The translations under genes and the position numbers were made by a program. Below, piece after piece: positions 35,310 through 44,568 of a stretch of 64,000 nucleotides of DNA. Origin of the DNA: UBA5448 sp045536965 (GTDB lineage Bacteria; Bacillota; Clostridia; Oscillospirales; SIG627); assembly GCA_045536965.1 (NCBI GenBank), contig JAZSON010000012.1, forward strand, positions 236,138-300,137, read 5' to 3'. The notes under the pieces were generated by a model that worked only from the letters and a program-made list of their open reading frames with translations, had not been told where the DNA came from and made no database searches. Numbering within the stretch: the first letter of the stretch is position 1; every line of letters starts with the position of its first letter.

Positions 35310-36704
35310 ATGAAGTTATATAATACCTTAACTGCCCAAAAAGACGAACTCGAGGTGCAGGATAAGCATGTAAGAATGTATGCCTGCGGCCCTACGGTTT
35401 ACAATTATTTTCACATTGGAAATGCAAGATGCTTTGTCTTGTTTGATATGTTGCGTCGGTATCTTGAATATCGCGGTAACAAGGTGGATTTTGTTCAAAA
35501 CTTCACCGACGTTGATGATAAGATGATCCGCCGTGCCAATGAAGAGGGAACGACTGTTCCTGCCATTGCGGAAAAATATATTGCGGCATATTTTGAGGAT
35601 GCTGCAGGATTGGGTATCCGTCCTGCTACCGTTCATCCCCGTGCCACAGAAAACATTGACGCCATCATTTTCATTATTTCGGCTCTTATCGAAAAAGGTC
35701 ATGCGTATGTCGCGGAGAACGATGTTTATTTTTCGACCCGTTCCTTCTCCCGATACGGCATTTTGTCCAAAACTGATGTAGATGATTTGGAATCGGGCGC
35801 CCGCATTGACGTCAACGATATCAAAAAAGATCCGCTTGATTTTGCCCTTTGGAAGGGTTGGAAGGAAGGCGAGCCTTGGTGGGATTCTCCTTGGGGCAAG
35901 GGCCGACCCGGTTGGCATATTGAATGCTCTGCAATGGTAGATAAGTATTTGGGTAAAACCATCGATATTCATTGTGGCGGTGCCGATTTGGCTTTCCCCC
36001 ATCATGAAAACGAAGTAGCGCAATCGGAAGCGGCCTTTGGCGTACCTTTTGCCAAGTTTTGGCTTCATAACGGATACATTAATGTAGACAATAAGAAAAT
36101 GTCCAAATCGGCCGGTAACTTCTTTACCGTGCGCGATGCCGCTGCACAGTACGGTTTCCCCGCCATACGTTATTTCTTGTTGTCTGCTCATTACAGAAGT
36201 CCCGTAAACTATTCGGCAGACAGTTTAACGCAAGCGCAAGCGGCACTTGATCGCTTGTATCGTTGCGAAGAAAATATTACGTTTGCTCTTAAAAATGCCG
36301 ATGAAAAAGGCCAAACCGATGACGAAGCGCTTTCTCGTTGCATGGCGGCGAGAGAAAAATTTATTGCCGCGATGGACGACGACTTTAATACTGCGGATGC
36401 CATTGGTGTGGTTTTTGAATTGGTGCGTGACATCAATACCTATTTGCGTGAGAATCGCAAAAAAGACGATCTGTTGCAGCTTGATGGTTTATATCGCGAG
36501 CTGGTTTCTTTGCTTGGCTTTATGAAGCCGACAGAAGAAAAAGGTTTGTCTGCCGAAGAAATTGAGGCCGAGATTGCTCGTCGTACGGCGGCGAAAAAAG
36601 AAAAGAATTATGCTTTGGCCGATGAAATTCGCAACACCCTCAAAGAAAAGGGCGTTGTGCTTGAGGACACGCCGTCGGGCGTAAAGTGGAGATACGAAAA
36701 CTAA
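35310..36704 (+). CDS. cysS: Cysteine--tRNA ligase
   Basis: 464 residues. Class I synthetase: HIGNAR (HIGH) near residue 31, KKMSKSAGN (KMSKS) near 265, and the zinc-binding Cys/His set around YACGPT, ECSAM and CGGADLAFPHHENE. ATG 35310 is chosen over GTG 35298; purine-rich GAGTGAGAGA precedes it. Follows pgsA by 18 bases. Confidence 0.97.
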   Translation: MKLYNTLTAQKDELEVQDKHVRMYACGPTVYNYFHIGNARCFVLFDMLRRYLEYRGNKVDFVQNFTDVDDKMIRRANEEGTTVPAIAEKYIAAYFEDAAGLGIRPATVHPRATENIDAIIFIISALIEKGHAYVAENDVYFSTRSFSRYGILSKTDVDDLESGARIDVNDIKKDPLDFALWKGWKEGEPWWDSPWGKGRPGWHIECSAMVDKYLGKTIDIHCGGADLAFPHHENEVAQSEAAFGVPFAKFWLHNGYINVDNKKMSKSAGNFFTVRDAAAQYGFPAIRYFLLSAHYRSPVNYSADSLTQAQAALDRLYRCEENITFALKNADEKGQTDDEALSRCMAAREKFIAAMDDDFNTADAIGVVFELVRDINTYLRENRKKDDLLQLDGLYRELVSLLGFMKPTEEKGLSAEEIEAEIARRTAAKKEKNYALADEIRNTLKEKGVVLEDTPSGVKWRYEN

Positions 36705-36735
36705 TACAAAGGTTAAATCGGGAAAGGAGATCGCG

Positions 36736-38070
36736 ATGAAGGAGCATTGGAACAAAAAATATCTTGTTCTGGCAATATATGCATTTTGTGTGATAGTGTT
36801 CTCCTTTGTTGCGTTTTTCCTGCTTTCCAAGCTGCAAAATATCGGCGGTTGGCTGGGTGCTTTGTACTCGGTTTTTGAAACGGTCGTTTGGGGCTTTGTG
36901 TTTGCATATCTTCTAAATTCTTTGCTCAAGTTTTTTGAAACCAAGGTTTTTGTTTTCACGGTGGATTCCAGAAAAAAGTTTTTGTGGAAACGTACCCTTT
37001 CGCTCATCTTGACCTATACGGTCTTTTTAGGTGTTATTTTATCTTTCTTCTTGGTTATTATTCCCGAAATTATTTCAAGCTTGTATTCTATTGACGGTGT
37101 CATTACCAATTTTCAAAGCTATTGGGAACGGTTCAACAATTGGCTTTCGGAAATTTTCCCCGCCGACAACGGTTGGGTCACTCAGTTTAAGAACATCATT
37201 CAGGAAGAATTGAGCGTGTTGAGCAAATCCATTTTTGATACGCTTTCGGTGGCACAAACGGCACAAAAGGTAGCGGTCGGCGTTTATCATACCCTTTATG
37301 TGTTTTTTATCGGTATGGTTGTATCGGTGTATATGCTTGCAAGCAAGGAAACTTTGGTGGCACAAATCAAAAAAACACTGTTTGCCATTTTGCGTAAGGA
37401 ACGGGTAGATGCCATTTTAAAATTCACAAAAACGACCCACGAAACGGTTGGTAACTACCTTGCAGGTAAAATTTTAGACGCTGTGGCGGTTGGCTTGATT
37501 ACCTTTACGGTGCTAAGCCTCTTGCACTTCCACTACACCGCGCTGATTTCGTTGGTTGTGGGTATCAGCAACATTATTCCGTTTTTTGGCCCGTTTATCG
37601 GTGCGATTCCGTCGGCACTTTTGCTTTTGCTTGTAGACCCGATGGAGGCATTCTGGTTTATCATCATCATTCTTGTGATTCAACAAATCGACGGCAATGT
37701 TCTCGAGCCTGCGATTTTGGGAAAATCGGTCGGCATATCTTCCTTCTGGGTGGTTGTATCCATTTTAGTATCCGGCGGATTATTTGGTATTGTTGGATTG
37801 CTGTTGGGCGTACCATTGTTTACTGTTATGTACGCTGTGTTCCGACAGTTTATCGACATGCGTTTGGAGAAAAAGAAACTGCCTGTCCAATCAAAAGAAT
37901 ATGTTGGTTATCGTCATGATGCACCTGCGGCCGAGCAGGAAAAATTTGCTGTGGCACAGCATGCCCCCAAAAAACATCGCAACTGGATATATCGGATTGT
38001 GCATCATCTGACCAAAGAAACCGAGCACGAGGAAACGGATGCCGAGCAAAACCAAAATAAAGAAGAATAG
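36736..38070 (+). CDS. AI-2E family (PF01594) membrane transporter
   Basis: 444 residues with about seven to eight membrane helices, a soluble loop between, and conserved LHFHYTALISLVVGISNIIPFFGPFIGAIP and DGNVLEPAILGKSVGISSFWV. The family has members that export quorum signals or drive Na+/H+ exchange; the role here is unknown. C-terminal tail is long, charged and cytoplasmic. Last gene of the operon, followed by a terminator. Confidence 0.9.
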   Translation: MKEHWNKKYLVLAIYAFCVIVFSFVAFFLLSKLQNIGGWLGALYSVFETVVWGFVFAYLLNSLLKFFETKVFVFTVDSRKKFLWKRTLSLILTYTVFLGVILSFFLVIIPEIISSLYSIDGVITNFQSYWERFNNWLSEIFPADNGWVTQFKNIIQEELSVLSKSIFDTLSVAQTAQKVAVGVYHTLYVFFIGMVVSVYMLASKETLVAQIKKTLFAILRKERVDAILKFTKTTHETVGNYLAGKILDAVAVGLITFTVLSLLHFHYTALISLVVGISNIIPFFGPFIGAIPSALLLLLVDPMEAFWFIIIILVIQQIDGNVLEPAILGKSVGISSFWVVVSILVSGGLFGIVGLLLGVPLFTVMYAVFRQFIDMRLEKKKLPVQSKEYVGYRHDAPAAEQEKFAVAQHAPKKHRNWIYRIVHHLTKETEHEETDAEQNQNKEE

Positions 38071-38097
38071 AAAAAGGACACGTCAAGTGTCCTTTTT
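38071..38097 (+). terminator. Terminator of the dnaN-to-AI-2E gene run
   Basis: 11-base-pair stem (38071-38081 with 38087-38097), loop of 5, A-run left and T-run right, directly after the stop. Confidence 0.88.
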
Positions 38098-38381
38098 TAC
38101 GTTTGCCGCTCTTTTTCGCAGGTTTTTCGGTAAGCGACGGGGGAGCAGCCGATCTTCTTTTTGAACAGGGTGTAAAAATAACTTTCAGAGCCGGGAAAGG
38201 TACGCTCTGCGATCTCTCCGACCGAAAGGGTCGTGTTTTTCAACAGCATTTTTGCAGCCGCCAACCGTTTGTCTGCCACCAACGCCGAGAAGCTCGTACC
38301 GTAGCTTTTGCGGATGATGCGGGTGATTTGCTTGGTGCTCAACGCTACCTGCTCTGCCGCCGTTGCCGCTATTGAGATCAT
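38097..38381 (-). pseudogene. AraC-family regulator remnant (DNA-binding domain only)
   Basis: The frame from ATG 38381 encodes 94 residues that match both helix-turn-helices of AraC regulators (IAATAAEQVALSTKQITRII, RLAAAKMLLKNTTLSVGEIA, YFYTLFKKKIGCSPVAYRKT). The second helix-turn-helix lacks a residue (FPGSESYFY in place of GFxDxSYFxRxF). There is no sensor domain, no good ribosome-binding site, and the open frame upstream runs through the next terminator. A decayed gene is most likely; a short DNA-binding protein cannot be ruled out. Confidence 0.6.
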
Positions 38382-38399
38382 TCCGGATTGATAAAGGAT

Positions 38400-38439
38400 A
38401 TATAAAAACAGGACTGCAATTGCAGTCCTGTTTTTATAT
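38400..38439 (-). terminator. Terminator of the ABC-2 exporter operon
   Basis: A perfect palindrome: 38400-38419 pairs with 38420-38439 around CAATTG, with A-rich and T-rich outer arms. It lies 6 bases past the permease stop and can act on both strands. Confidence 0.85.
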
Positions 38440-38445
38440 GGTTTT

Positions 38446-40068
38446 TTACAGTGTGTTGAAGCGTTTTTGTCCTGCACCGAAAAGGTATATACAAAGGGCG
38501 GCGGCAATGAGCAAGAAATATATGAGATAGTACAGCAAAAATAAAGTAGGAGAAAAGTCTGAAAAGCAGATAAAATAAAGCGCTACGGGGAGAATTACAA
38601 GCACAAGAGAACCCATCATGCTGATAAAAACCGACAGATTTTGTTTGATGGCAACCGTTTCGCTGACCCAGTCAAAGCGGGGGAAGCGCACATTTGTTGC
38701 CAATCCGAGCAGTGAAAAAGTCGCAAGTGCGCAGAGCGGAACAAGAAACAAAAATACCGTTTGCGCAAAATTGATGGGAAGAACGATGGTACAGATGATA
38801 GCCGACAACAAAAGAGGCGGAAAACCAATGATTAAGTTACTGGAAATTTTTGAAAGGAAAATGGTTTTGGGTGAAACGGGAAGGGTTTTTAATATCCAAA
38901 AACGGTCTCCTTCCAAGGAAATACTGCAAGCGGTGGTCACCGATTGAGAGGCGGCAAGGGTTAACGCGGCGACGGTGATTAGGCCGATATACGGAGTAAT
39001 GGTTTCAAGATCGACTCCCTGTTCGGTGATGGTGGCAATAATGGTTTGGATGCCATCCTTTGAAATGATCAAATATCCGCAAAACAGAAGTTCCATAAAA
39101 ACGCCGAGGGCAGAGTTGATAATATAGTTGGGCAAAGAAAAAAATCGACGCAGCTCTTTTTTTGTTAAAGCCATAAGGGGAGAAGTAGGTTTTGCGGTTT
39201 TTTCAATGTATTCCCGTTTTTTCAGACCCCGTCGCGTGGTGGCAATTTGAATAAAACGTTTTGCAAAGAAGGTCAGTACGGCGGCAAGGGGGAGAACGCA
39301 CCATAAAAGCATATACAAAAATGAGAGAAAGTTTCCGTTTGTAACGGCTTTTCCGAAAAGGACAATGGGTGGGATGTAGCTAAAAAAGGACTTGGCAGAA
39401 TCGGAGGCAACCATAGAGGAAAATAAAGAAACGGGATCTGCTACAAAATACATATAAGCGCCGATACAAGCAATAAACAACGGGACATAAAACAAAGATT
39501 TATGCCGCATTCGGGTTGTAATGAGAGACATCAACCAACCGAGTATACACCCGATGGCCAGCGAAAAGAAGGGGAGCACAAGAATAGAAAGAACAAAAAT
39601 AATTGCTTGTGAAAGAGTGGGTGTCCGGAACCAACAGTAAATAGCGGCAACGGGGAGAGCGTAAGAAAATGTGATAACATATTCAGTCAAAAGGATCAAA
39701 AGGAAGCGACTAAATAAAATATCGCGGGGGCGTATCGGCATACTCAAAAGAAGCTCATTGTCTTTGGCTTCAAAGAGCTGATTCTGTGCGGTAAAAATAG
39801 AACCGATTAGGCAGAGAAGGAGAAGCGTGAAAGCAAAAATATGAAAATACGTTGCGATTTGTCCGAGAGCAGCAGCCGTGTCATATATAAAATAGAATAT
39901 AGCGCCGATGGAAAACATAAGGGCAGCGACAACGTACACGGCAAGCGCGGCAATCAGCAGGTTTTTGGTTGCTTTTTTCGCTTTGGTGGAGGTGCTTTTG
40001 GACTTTTTGCTTTTGAAAAGGCTTGCGAGAAGCGCGCGGGCCTGTATTTTGAGCAGAATCTTAATCAT
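38446..40068 (-). CDS. ABC-2 type exporter permease
   Basis: 540 residues with about 12 membrane helices in two halves. QLFEAKDNELLLSMPIRPRDILFSRF and the matching SLEGDRFWILKTLPVSPKTIFLSKI in the second half are typical of large ABC-2 permeases of unknown substrate. The N-terminal 35 residues are Lys/Ser-rich and cytoplasmic. Overlaps the ATPase gene by 8 bases. Confidence 0.85.
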   Translation of the reverse strand: MIKILLKIQARALLASLFKSKKSKSTSTKAKKATKNLLIAALAVYVVAALMFSIGAIFYFIYDTAAALGQIATYFHIFAFTLLLLCLIGSIFTAQNQLFEAKDNELLLSMPIRPRDILFSRFLLILLTEYVITFSYALPVAAIYCWFRTPTLSQAIIFVLSILVLPFFSLAIGCILGWLMSLITTRMRHKSLFYVPLFIACIGAYMYFVADPVSLFSSMVASDSAKSFFSYIPPIVLFGKAVTNGNFLSFLYMLLWCVLPLAAVLTFFAKRFIQIATTRRGLKKREYIEKTAKPTSPLMALTKKELRRFFSLPNYIINSALGVFMELLFCGYLIISKDGIQTIIATITEQGVDLETITPYIGLITVAALTLAASQSVTTACSISLEGDRFWILKTLPVSPKTIFLSKISSNLIIGFPPLLLSAIICTIVLPINFAQTVFLFLVPLCALATFSLLGLATNVRFPRFDWVSETVAIKQNLSVFISMMGSLVLVILPVALYFICFSDFSPTLFLLYYLIYFLLIAAALCIYLFGAGQKRFNTL

Positions 40069-40777
40069 CTTTTTGTCCTTCCAGCTCCAAGAACAATGCT
40101 TCTAATGAGGCATTGCCGCGAACACTTTCGGTTTCACCCGAAACGACGAGTTTACCGTCTTTGATGATGGCAATTTTATTACAGAGCTTTTCGGCAACCT
40201 CCAAAACATGGGTTGAAAAGAAGATTGCGCCGCCTTTTTGACAAAAATCCTTCATGCGTTCTTTGAGCAGATGGGATGCTTTGGGGTCAAGACCGACAAA
40301 AGGTTCGTCCAGCATCATAAGCTTGGGGTCATGTAAAAGCGCCGCAATGATGGCAAGCTTTTGTTTCATGCCATGGGAATATGCGCTGATAGGCTGCGCG
40401 AGATCTCCCGTTAAGGAGAAAGTGTCCCCCAAATCGCGAATGCGGGATTTTCTTTCTTCGGGATCCACGCCGTACACATCGGCAATGAAGTTTAGATATT
40501 GAATGCCTGTCAAAAACTCATAAAAATCGGGATTGTCGGGAATGTAAGCGAGTTGTTTTTTGCAGCCGAGGGGATTGTCTTTGACCGAGGTGCCGTTGAT
40601 GAAGATTTCCCCCTCATCAAAGTTGAGAATACCTGCGCAAGCCTTGATGGTGGTGGTTTTTCCTGCGCCATTGTGTCCGATAAATCCGTAAATATCACCC
40701 GGTTCAATATGAAGCGACAGATGATCTACGGCTGTTTTATTGCCGTATTTTTTGGTTAAACTTTCAATCTTGAGCAT
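40061..40777 (-). CDS. ABC transporter ATP-binding protein
   Basis: 238 residues. Walker A GHNGAGKTT, signature SHGMKQKL, Walker B LMMLDEPFVGLDP. ATG 40777 is set by CGGAGGTG 7 bases upstream; an earlier in-frame start would include the promoter. Drives the following permease. Substrate unknown. Confidence 0.93.
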   Translation of the reverse strand: MLKIESLTKKYGNKTAVDHLSLHIEPGDIYGFIGHNGAGKTTTIKACAGILNFDEGEIFINGTSVKDNPLGCKKQLAYIPDNPDFYEFLTGIQYLNFIADVYGVDPEERKSRIRDLGDTFSLTGDLAQPISAYSHGMKQKLAIIAALLHDPKLMMLDEPFVGLDPKASHLLKERMKDFCQKGGAIFFSTHVLEVAEKLCNKIAIIKDGKLVVSGETESVRGNASLEALFLELEGQKDD

Positions 40778-40798
40778 GATAACACCTCCGATAAAATC

Positions 40799-40827
40799 AG
40801 TATACACCAAAAGCACTTGTTTGGCAA
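40799..40827 (-). promoter_or_regulatory. Promoter of the ABC-2 exporter operon
   Basis: Minus strand TTGCCA (40827-40822) and TATACT (40804-40799), 17-base spacer; start near 40792. Confidence 0.7.
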
Positions 40828-40836
40828 TAGAAAAGC

Positions 40837-40865
40837 TTGCTTTCGGGGAGAAATCATGATATAGT
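40837..40865 (+). promoter_or_regulatory. Promoter of the GNAT gene
   Basis: TTGCTT (40837-40842) and TATAGT (40860-40865), 17-base spacer; start near 40872. Divergent from the exporter promoter with the two -35 boxes 9 bases apart, so a shared regulator is possible. Confidence 0.65.
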
Positions 40866-40903
40866 AAACTGTAATCATTCGACAAAAGAAAAAGGGGAAA
40901 GAC

Positions 40904-41989
40904 ATGATTATCAGAATGGCAAAGCCGTGCGAAAAAAACGCTCTTTGTGATTTGTGGCAAAATACGTTTGATGACACGCAGGGCTTTATTCGCTTCTTTT
41001 TTGAAGAAAGATATATTTCCGATTTTTGCGCTGTCAGCGAAGAAGATGGGTTGATTGTTTCGTGCGTACATGGTTTACCATGTCATATTTTGTTGCGCGG
41101 ACACATTCTGCCCGCCGTGGTCATTGCGGGGGTGTCAACGCGGGATGGATACGGCGGCAAGGGATATATGCGCCGAACCATGCAGTATTTTATGGAGACC
41201 ATGCGGGAAAGAGGCGTCGCTTTGGTGGCGCACAGACCCCAAAATCTCCCGACGTTTTTTAAACTCGGTCATTTTCCTGTCAGCGACACCGCGTATCTGG
41301 AGCTTGGCGAAGGTATCGGAGGCGGCGTGGAAAACACAGCGCTTGGCGGAGATGTTTCTGCCTTATATACTTGTTATGATGCATTTTCTCGCAGATATTC
41401 GGGGATGGTGAGACGGTCATACGCAGATTTTGTATTAAAATGTCATGATTATCTTTCCTGCGATGCGCGGTGTGTCGCGGTAGAGGATGAAAAGGGTATT
41501 TGCGGCTACGCGATCTATTTTGAAACCGATGAGGAGATCATCGGCGAAGAATGTCTTGCCCTGTCGGGCGGGGCGTATGAGCGGTTGTTTGAAAAAATGC
41601 GCCGCGTTACCGCCGACAAAAAGATCACCCTGCGGCTTGCGGGAGATGCTCTTTCTCCCGTGGAGGGTTTAACCGTGCTTCCTCGCAGTGTCATGGGGGT
41701 CAGTGACATACAGGCGGTATTAAAAGCGGTCGGTGTTGCAGGCTTTGTGCTCGAAATTACCGATGGTACGGTAGAAGAAAACAACGGTGTTTTTGACAGT
41801 TTGGGGAATTGGACAGATAAAAAGCCGCAGATTCGGACAGAAGCGGGACGGCTTCTTCAATGGGCGGTCGGTTACCGTACAATGCATGAAATGGCGCAAA
41901 GCGGCGAGATTGAGGTATTGGATCAAACGGCAGTGGAGGGCTTGGATGCCATTGGTAAAGCGCCCTGCTTCATTTTTGATGAATATTAA
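40904..41989 (+). CDS. Eis-like GNAT N-acetyltransferase
   Basis: 361 residues. The N-terminal GNAT domain has VVIAGVSTRDGYGGKGYMRR, the acetyl-CoA pyrophosphate loop pattern; a second GNAT-like part follows and the C-terminal 100 residues resemble the sterol-carrier-like domain of the Eis family (LEITDGTVEENNGVF). Eis proteins acetylate amines such as aminoglycosides or cellular targets; the target here is unknown. ATG 40904 follows AAAGGGGAAAG. Confidence 0.82.
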   Translation: MIIRMAKPCEKNALCDLWQNTFDDTQGFIRFFFEERYISDFCAVSEEDGLIVSCVHGLPCHILLRGHILPAVVIAGVSTRDGYGGKGYMRRTMQYFMETMRERGVALVAHRPQNLPTFFKLGHFPVSDTAYLELGEGIGGGVENTALGGDVSALYTCYDAFSRRYSGMVRRSYADFVLKCHDYLSCDARCVAVEDEKGICGYAIYFETDEEIIGEECLALSGGAYERLFEKMRRVTADKKITLRLAGDALSPVEGLTVLPRSVMGVSDIQAVLKAVGVAGFVLEITDGTVEENNGVFDSLGNWTDKKPQIRTEAGRLLQWAVGYRTMHEMAQSGEIEVLDQTAVEGLDAIGKAPCFIFDEY

Positions 41990-42026
41990 AAAGCAAAACG
42001 ACGGTTTCACCGTCGTTTTGCTTTTT
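41988..42026. terminator. Bidirectional terminator
   Basis: Perfect 18-base-pair stem (41988-42005 with 42009-42026) around TTC, with A- and T-runs at its base, between the convergent GNAT gene and the membrane protein gene. Confidence 0.9.
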
Positions 42027-42044
42027 GTGATCCTTCAAATGTTT

Positions 42045-43028
42045 TTATTCTGCCTTAACTTTTTTAAATCGCGCAAAGAAACAACGCACACCTTCTGCCA
42101 AATATCCCCATGCAATGAGAGAGCCAAAAAGACAAATGAGATTGGCGAAGGGTTGATAAAGACAAAGCGCCATGATCCCTGCGGCAACAAGAGGCGCAAA
42201 GCTTTTATTCTTAAAAGAAGCGATCCAGACCGATAGTGCCGGAATGGAAAAGATGGGTGTTATCCAGCGGAGGAGCGGGAATACCAAGGGGTGTGATAAG
42301 TGGAATTTTGCTTCGGGTAAATAGAAAAGAGCCGTCGCAGAGAAAAACGCCATCAGACATACGGCAGCAATAAGCTTTATCCGAGAGCCCGAACGCAAAA
42401 CGGCTTTTTGCTGTGCGGCAGTAAACTGCGGACAAAAGCGGGCAAAAACAAAAGACAAAAGGATGGGTATTGCCGTGAGTAAGAGCATACCCCAAACGGC
42501 ACTTCCTGTGTTGATGACGGGGAGCATCGGACTGGAATAGGAACGTATAAAATGCGGGAAGTATTTGCCGCTGCTCGATCCTGTTTCGCCGTTTTCGAGG
42601 CAGTACTGCGGGTCTCTCCATCCGATAATGGTGGTGTTCGGTACTAGGAGCGACATGCATTTTCCATATATAATACCGTCGCCCAAAACCAAATTATCGG
42701 TATGCAGAACGGTGGTTGAACCGTGTGCGCCATCGTGAGAATAGACAATGGTTGGTGCCGCGGCATATCGATACTGCGAGTATCCCAAAAAATGAAGATT
42801 GAATGCCATGGTAGTGTCATATTCGGGGGCTCCGACAACGCGGTTAAGTGAGACCGATGCCACTTCCTCCGGCAATGCGGTGCGCTCGTCATCGATCATT
42901 TGCAGTCCGACGCTTGTACCGAAAAAGGGAATGCCCGCAAAGAAAGCAACCAAAAAGTAGAGAGCCAAAATCAGCGCCGTGCCGCGCCGGATCCAAGATG
43001 TGATTTTCGATGACAGCGTTTTTTTCAT
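42045..43028 (-). CDS. Membrane protein of unknown function
   Basis: 327 residues. One N-terminal helix (about 16-38), an extracytoplasmic segment of about 130 residues rich in Tyr/His/Thr, then about five C-terminal helices. I do not recognise the family. ATG 43028 has AAGGGGGA 8 bases upstream; the frame remains open to 43274 but upstream lies the promoter. Monocistronic between two terminators. Confidence 0.75.
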   Translation of the reverse strand: MKKTLSSKITSWIRRGTALILALYFLVAFFAGIPFFGTSVGLQMIDDERTALPEEVASVSLNRVVGAPEYDTTMAFNLHFLGYSQYRYAAAPTIVYSHDGAHGSTTVLHTDNLVLGDGIIYGKCMSLLVPNTTIIGWRDPQYCLENGETGSSSGKYFPHFIRSYSSPMLPVINTGSAVWGMLLLTAIPILLSFVFARFCPQFTAAQQKAVLRSGSRIKLIAAVCLMAFFSATALFYLPEAKFHLSHPLVFPLLRWITPIFSIPALSVWIASFKNKSFAPLVAAGIMALCLYQPFANLICLFGSLIAWGYLAEGVRCFFARFKKVKAE

Positions 43029-43093
43029 GTTGAGTGAATCCCCCTTTTTATGTAGTTTGTTCTTTTCGGAGCATCTACCCCTCCTTTGACTAC

Positions 43094-43122
43094 ATAATAA
43101 CACGCCATATGCGTTAAGACAA
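43094..43122 (-). promoter_or_regulatory. Promoter of the 42-43 kb membrane protein gene
   Basis: Minus strand TTGTCT (43122-43117) and TATTAT (43099-43094) with a 17-base spacer; start near 43087. Confidence 0.6.
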
Positions 43123-43219
43123 GGGGGGGAGTGCTTTTTCGTATGAATCCATAATATTTCACATGAAAATTTGTGCAGTCTAAATAAATTTAGATGTGTT
43201 GTAAAATGTCGATCAAAAG

Positions 43220-43252
43220 AAAAAGACGCACGGAGATGCCGTACGTCTTTTT
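43220..43252. terminator. Terminator of the nucleoside salvage operon
   Basis: 14-base-pair stem with one mismatch (43220-43233 with 43239-43252), A-run and T-run at its base, 45 bases past the deaminase stop on the minus strand. The rest of 43123-43296 holds nothing recognised. Confidence 0.75.
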
Positions 43253-43296
43253 GCCTGTTATTAAAACCCTGCATTATTCGAGTGCAAAATGCAAAA

Positions 43297-44568
43297 TCAA
43301 GAATTCATGATCTGATCGGTCAATTTCTGTGCGCGGCTATAGATATCTTCTGCCGATTCGCCCACATGGAAAATGCCGTTTTCATAGAGAATTTTGCCCG
43401 CGACCATTGTGAGCCTTACGTTTTCTTTAGAACCGCTGTAAACGATGTTTTTGGGTATATTGTGTATGGGTTGCATGTTGGGGCGATGTAAGTCGATGAC
43501 GATCAAATCGGCTTGCTTGCCGACCGACAACACATCGCAATCGTTGAGTCCCATGGCGCGCGCGCCGCCGACGGTTGCCATTTCAAGGGCGGATGCTGCA
43601 GGGAAAGCAGCCGCATCATCGTTTTTGAGTTTTTGGAGTACAGCACACAAATACATTTCGCGGAACATATCCAAGGCATTGTTGGAGGCGGGGCCGTCTG
43701 TTCCGATGGCGAGAGAAACGCCTTTTTCCTGCATGCGGCAAAGAGGGGCAATGCCGCTGGCGAGTTTGGCGTTGGAGGAGGGATTGGTGATGGCACAGAC
43801 ACCGTGACGGGCAAAAATATCAAGATCCTCGTCGGTCATATAGACACAGTGGTAACCGCCGCCGCCGTAATTGAACATACCGAGAGAATCTAAAAGTGCG
43901 GCGGGTGTTTTGCCGTAACGGGAAATACAACCCTCCACCTCGTTTTTGGTTTCTGCCAAATGGGTATAGACGGGTGCTTTGTATTTTTGTGCGAGGGATG
44001 CAACATACTCCATCCGCTCCATGCAAGTGGTGTATTCGGCATGAAAACCAAGATGGTATGAAATGAGAGGATGGACGTTGTTATAATGCAGGAAATTCTT
44101 TTCCACGTTGGTATAGTCGCTGTCAAAATTGTTCATGGAATCGCACATGACGGCGCGGAAGCCGCATTCGGTCATGGCGCGCACAAAACCGTCATTGTAG
44201 AAATACATATCGAAGCAGGCGGTGATACCGCTTGACAGGTATTCGAGAATTGCAAGCTTTGTGAAAGCATATACCGACTCAACGTTTAACTTGGCTTCGC
44301 GCGGGAAAACCTGTTTTTCCAGCCAATCCTGCAAGGGCAGATCATCGGCTGCCGAGCGCAAAAAAGTCATGGCTGAATGGGTGTGAGCGTTTTTAAAACC
44401 GGGCATGATGATATTCCCGTTGAGGTTGATTTCCCGTTCAAAAATCGGCATGGGTGCGGTATAAGGGCCAATATAGGAAATCTTGTCGTTTTCGGTCCAA
44501 AGCTCACCTTCTGTGAGTTCGACTCCGTTTTGCATGGTCATAATGCGACCGTTATAAAAGCGAATCAT
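43297..44568 (-). CDS. mtaD: Amidohydrolase, methylthioadenosine/S-adenosylhomocysteine deaminase type
   Basis: 423 residues. TIM-barrel metal hydrolase of the TRZ/ATZ branch: metal-binding PGFKNAHTHSAMTFLR, a third ligand in HLAETKNEVEG, and TDGPASNNALDMF for the catalytic Asp. It would deaminate the 6-amino group of MTA, SAH or 5'-deoxyadenosine. Last in a three-gene operon with mtnA and a nucleoside phosphorylase; its start overlaps the mtnA stop (TAATG). The exact nucleoside is inferred from the context. Confidence 0.85.
   Translation of the reverse strand: MIRFYNGRIMTMQNGVELTEGELWTENDKISYIGPYTAPMPIFEREINLNGNIIMPGFKNAHTHSAMTFLRSAADDLPLQDWLEKQVFPREAKLNVESVYAFTKLAILEYLSSGITACFDMYFYNDGFVRAMTECGFRAVMCDSMNNFDSDYTNVEKNFLHYNNVHPLISYHLGFHAEYTTCMERMEYVASLAQKYKAPVYTHLAETKNEVEGCISRYGKTPAALLDSLGMFNYGGGGYHCVYMTDEDLDIFARHGVCAITNPSSNAKLASGIAPLCRMQEKGVSLAIGTDGPASNNALDMFREMYLCAVLQKLKNDDAAAFPAASALEMATVGGARAMGLNDCDVLSVGKQADLIVIDLHRPNMQPIHNIPKNIVYSGSKENVRLTMVAGKILYENGIFHVGESAEDIYSRAQKLTDQIMNS

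Noticed and set aside
38097..38507. Full 136-residue frame as an intact AraC-type protein
   Set aside because: The first 42 residues run through the perfect palindromic terminator and the end of the permease gene; only the part from 38381 matches a family.
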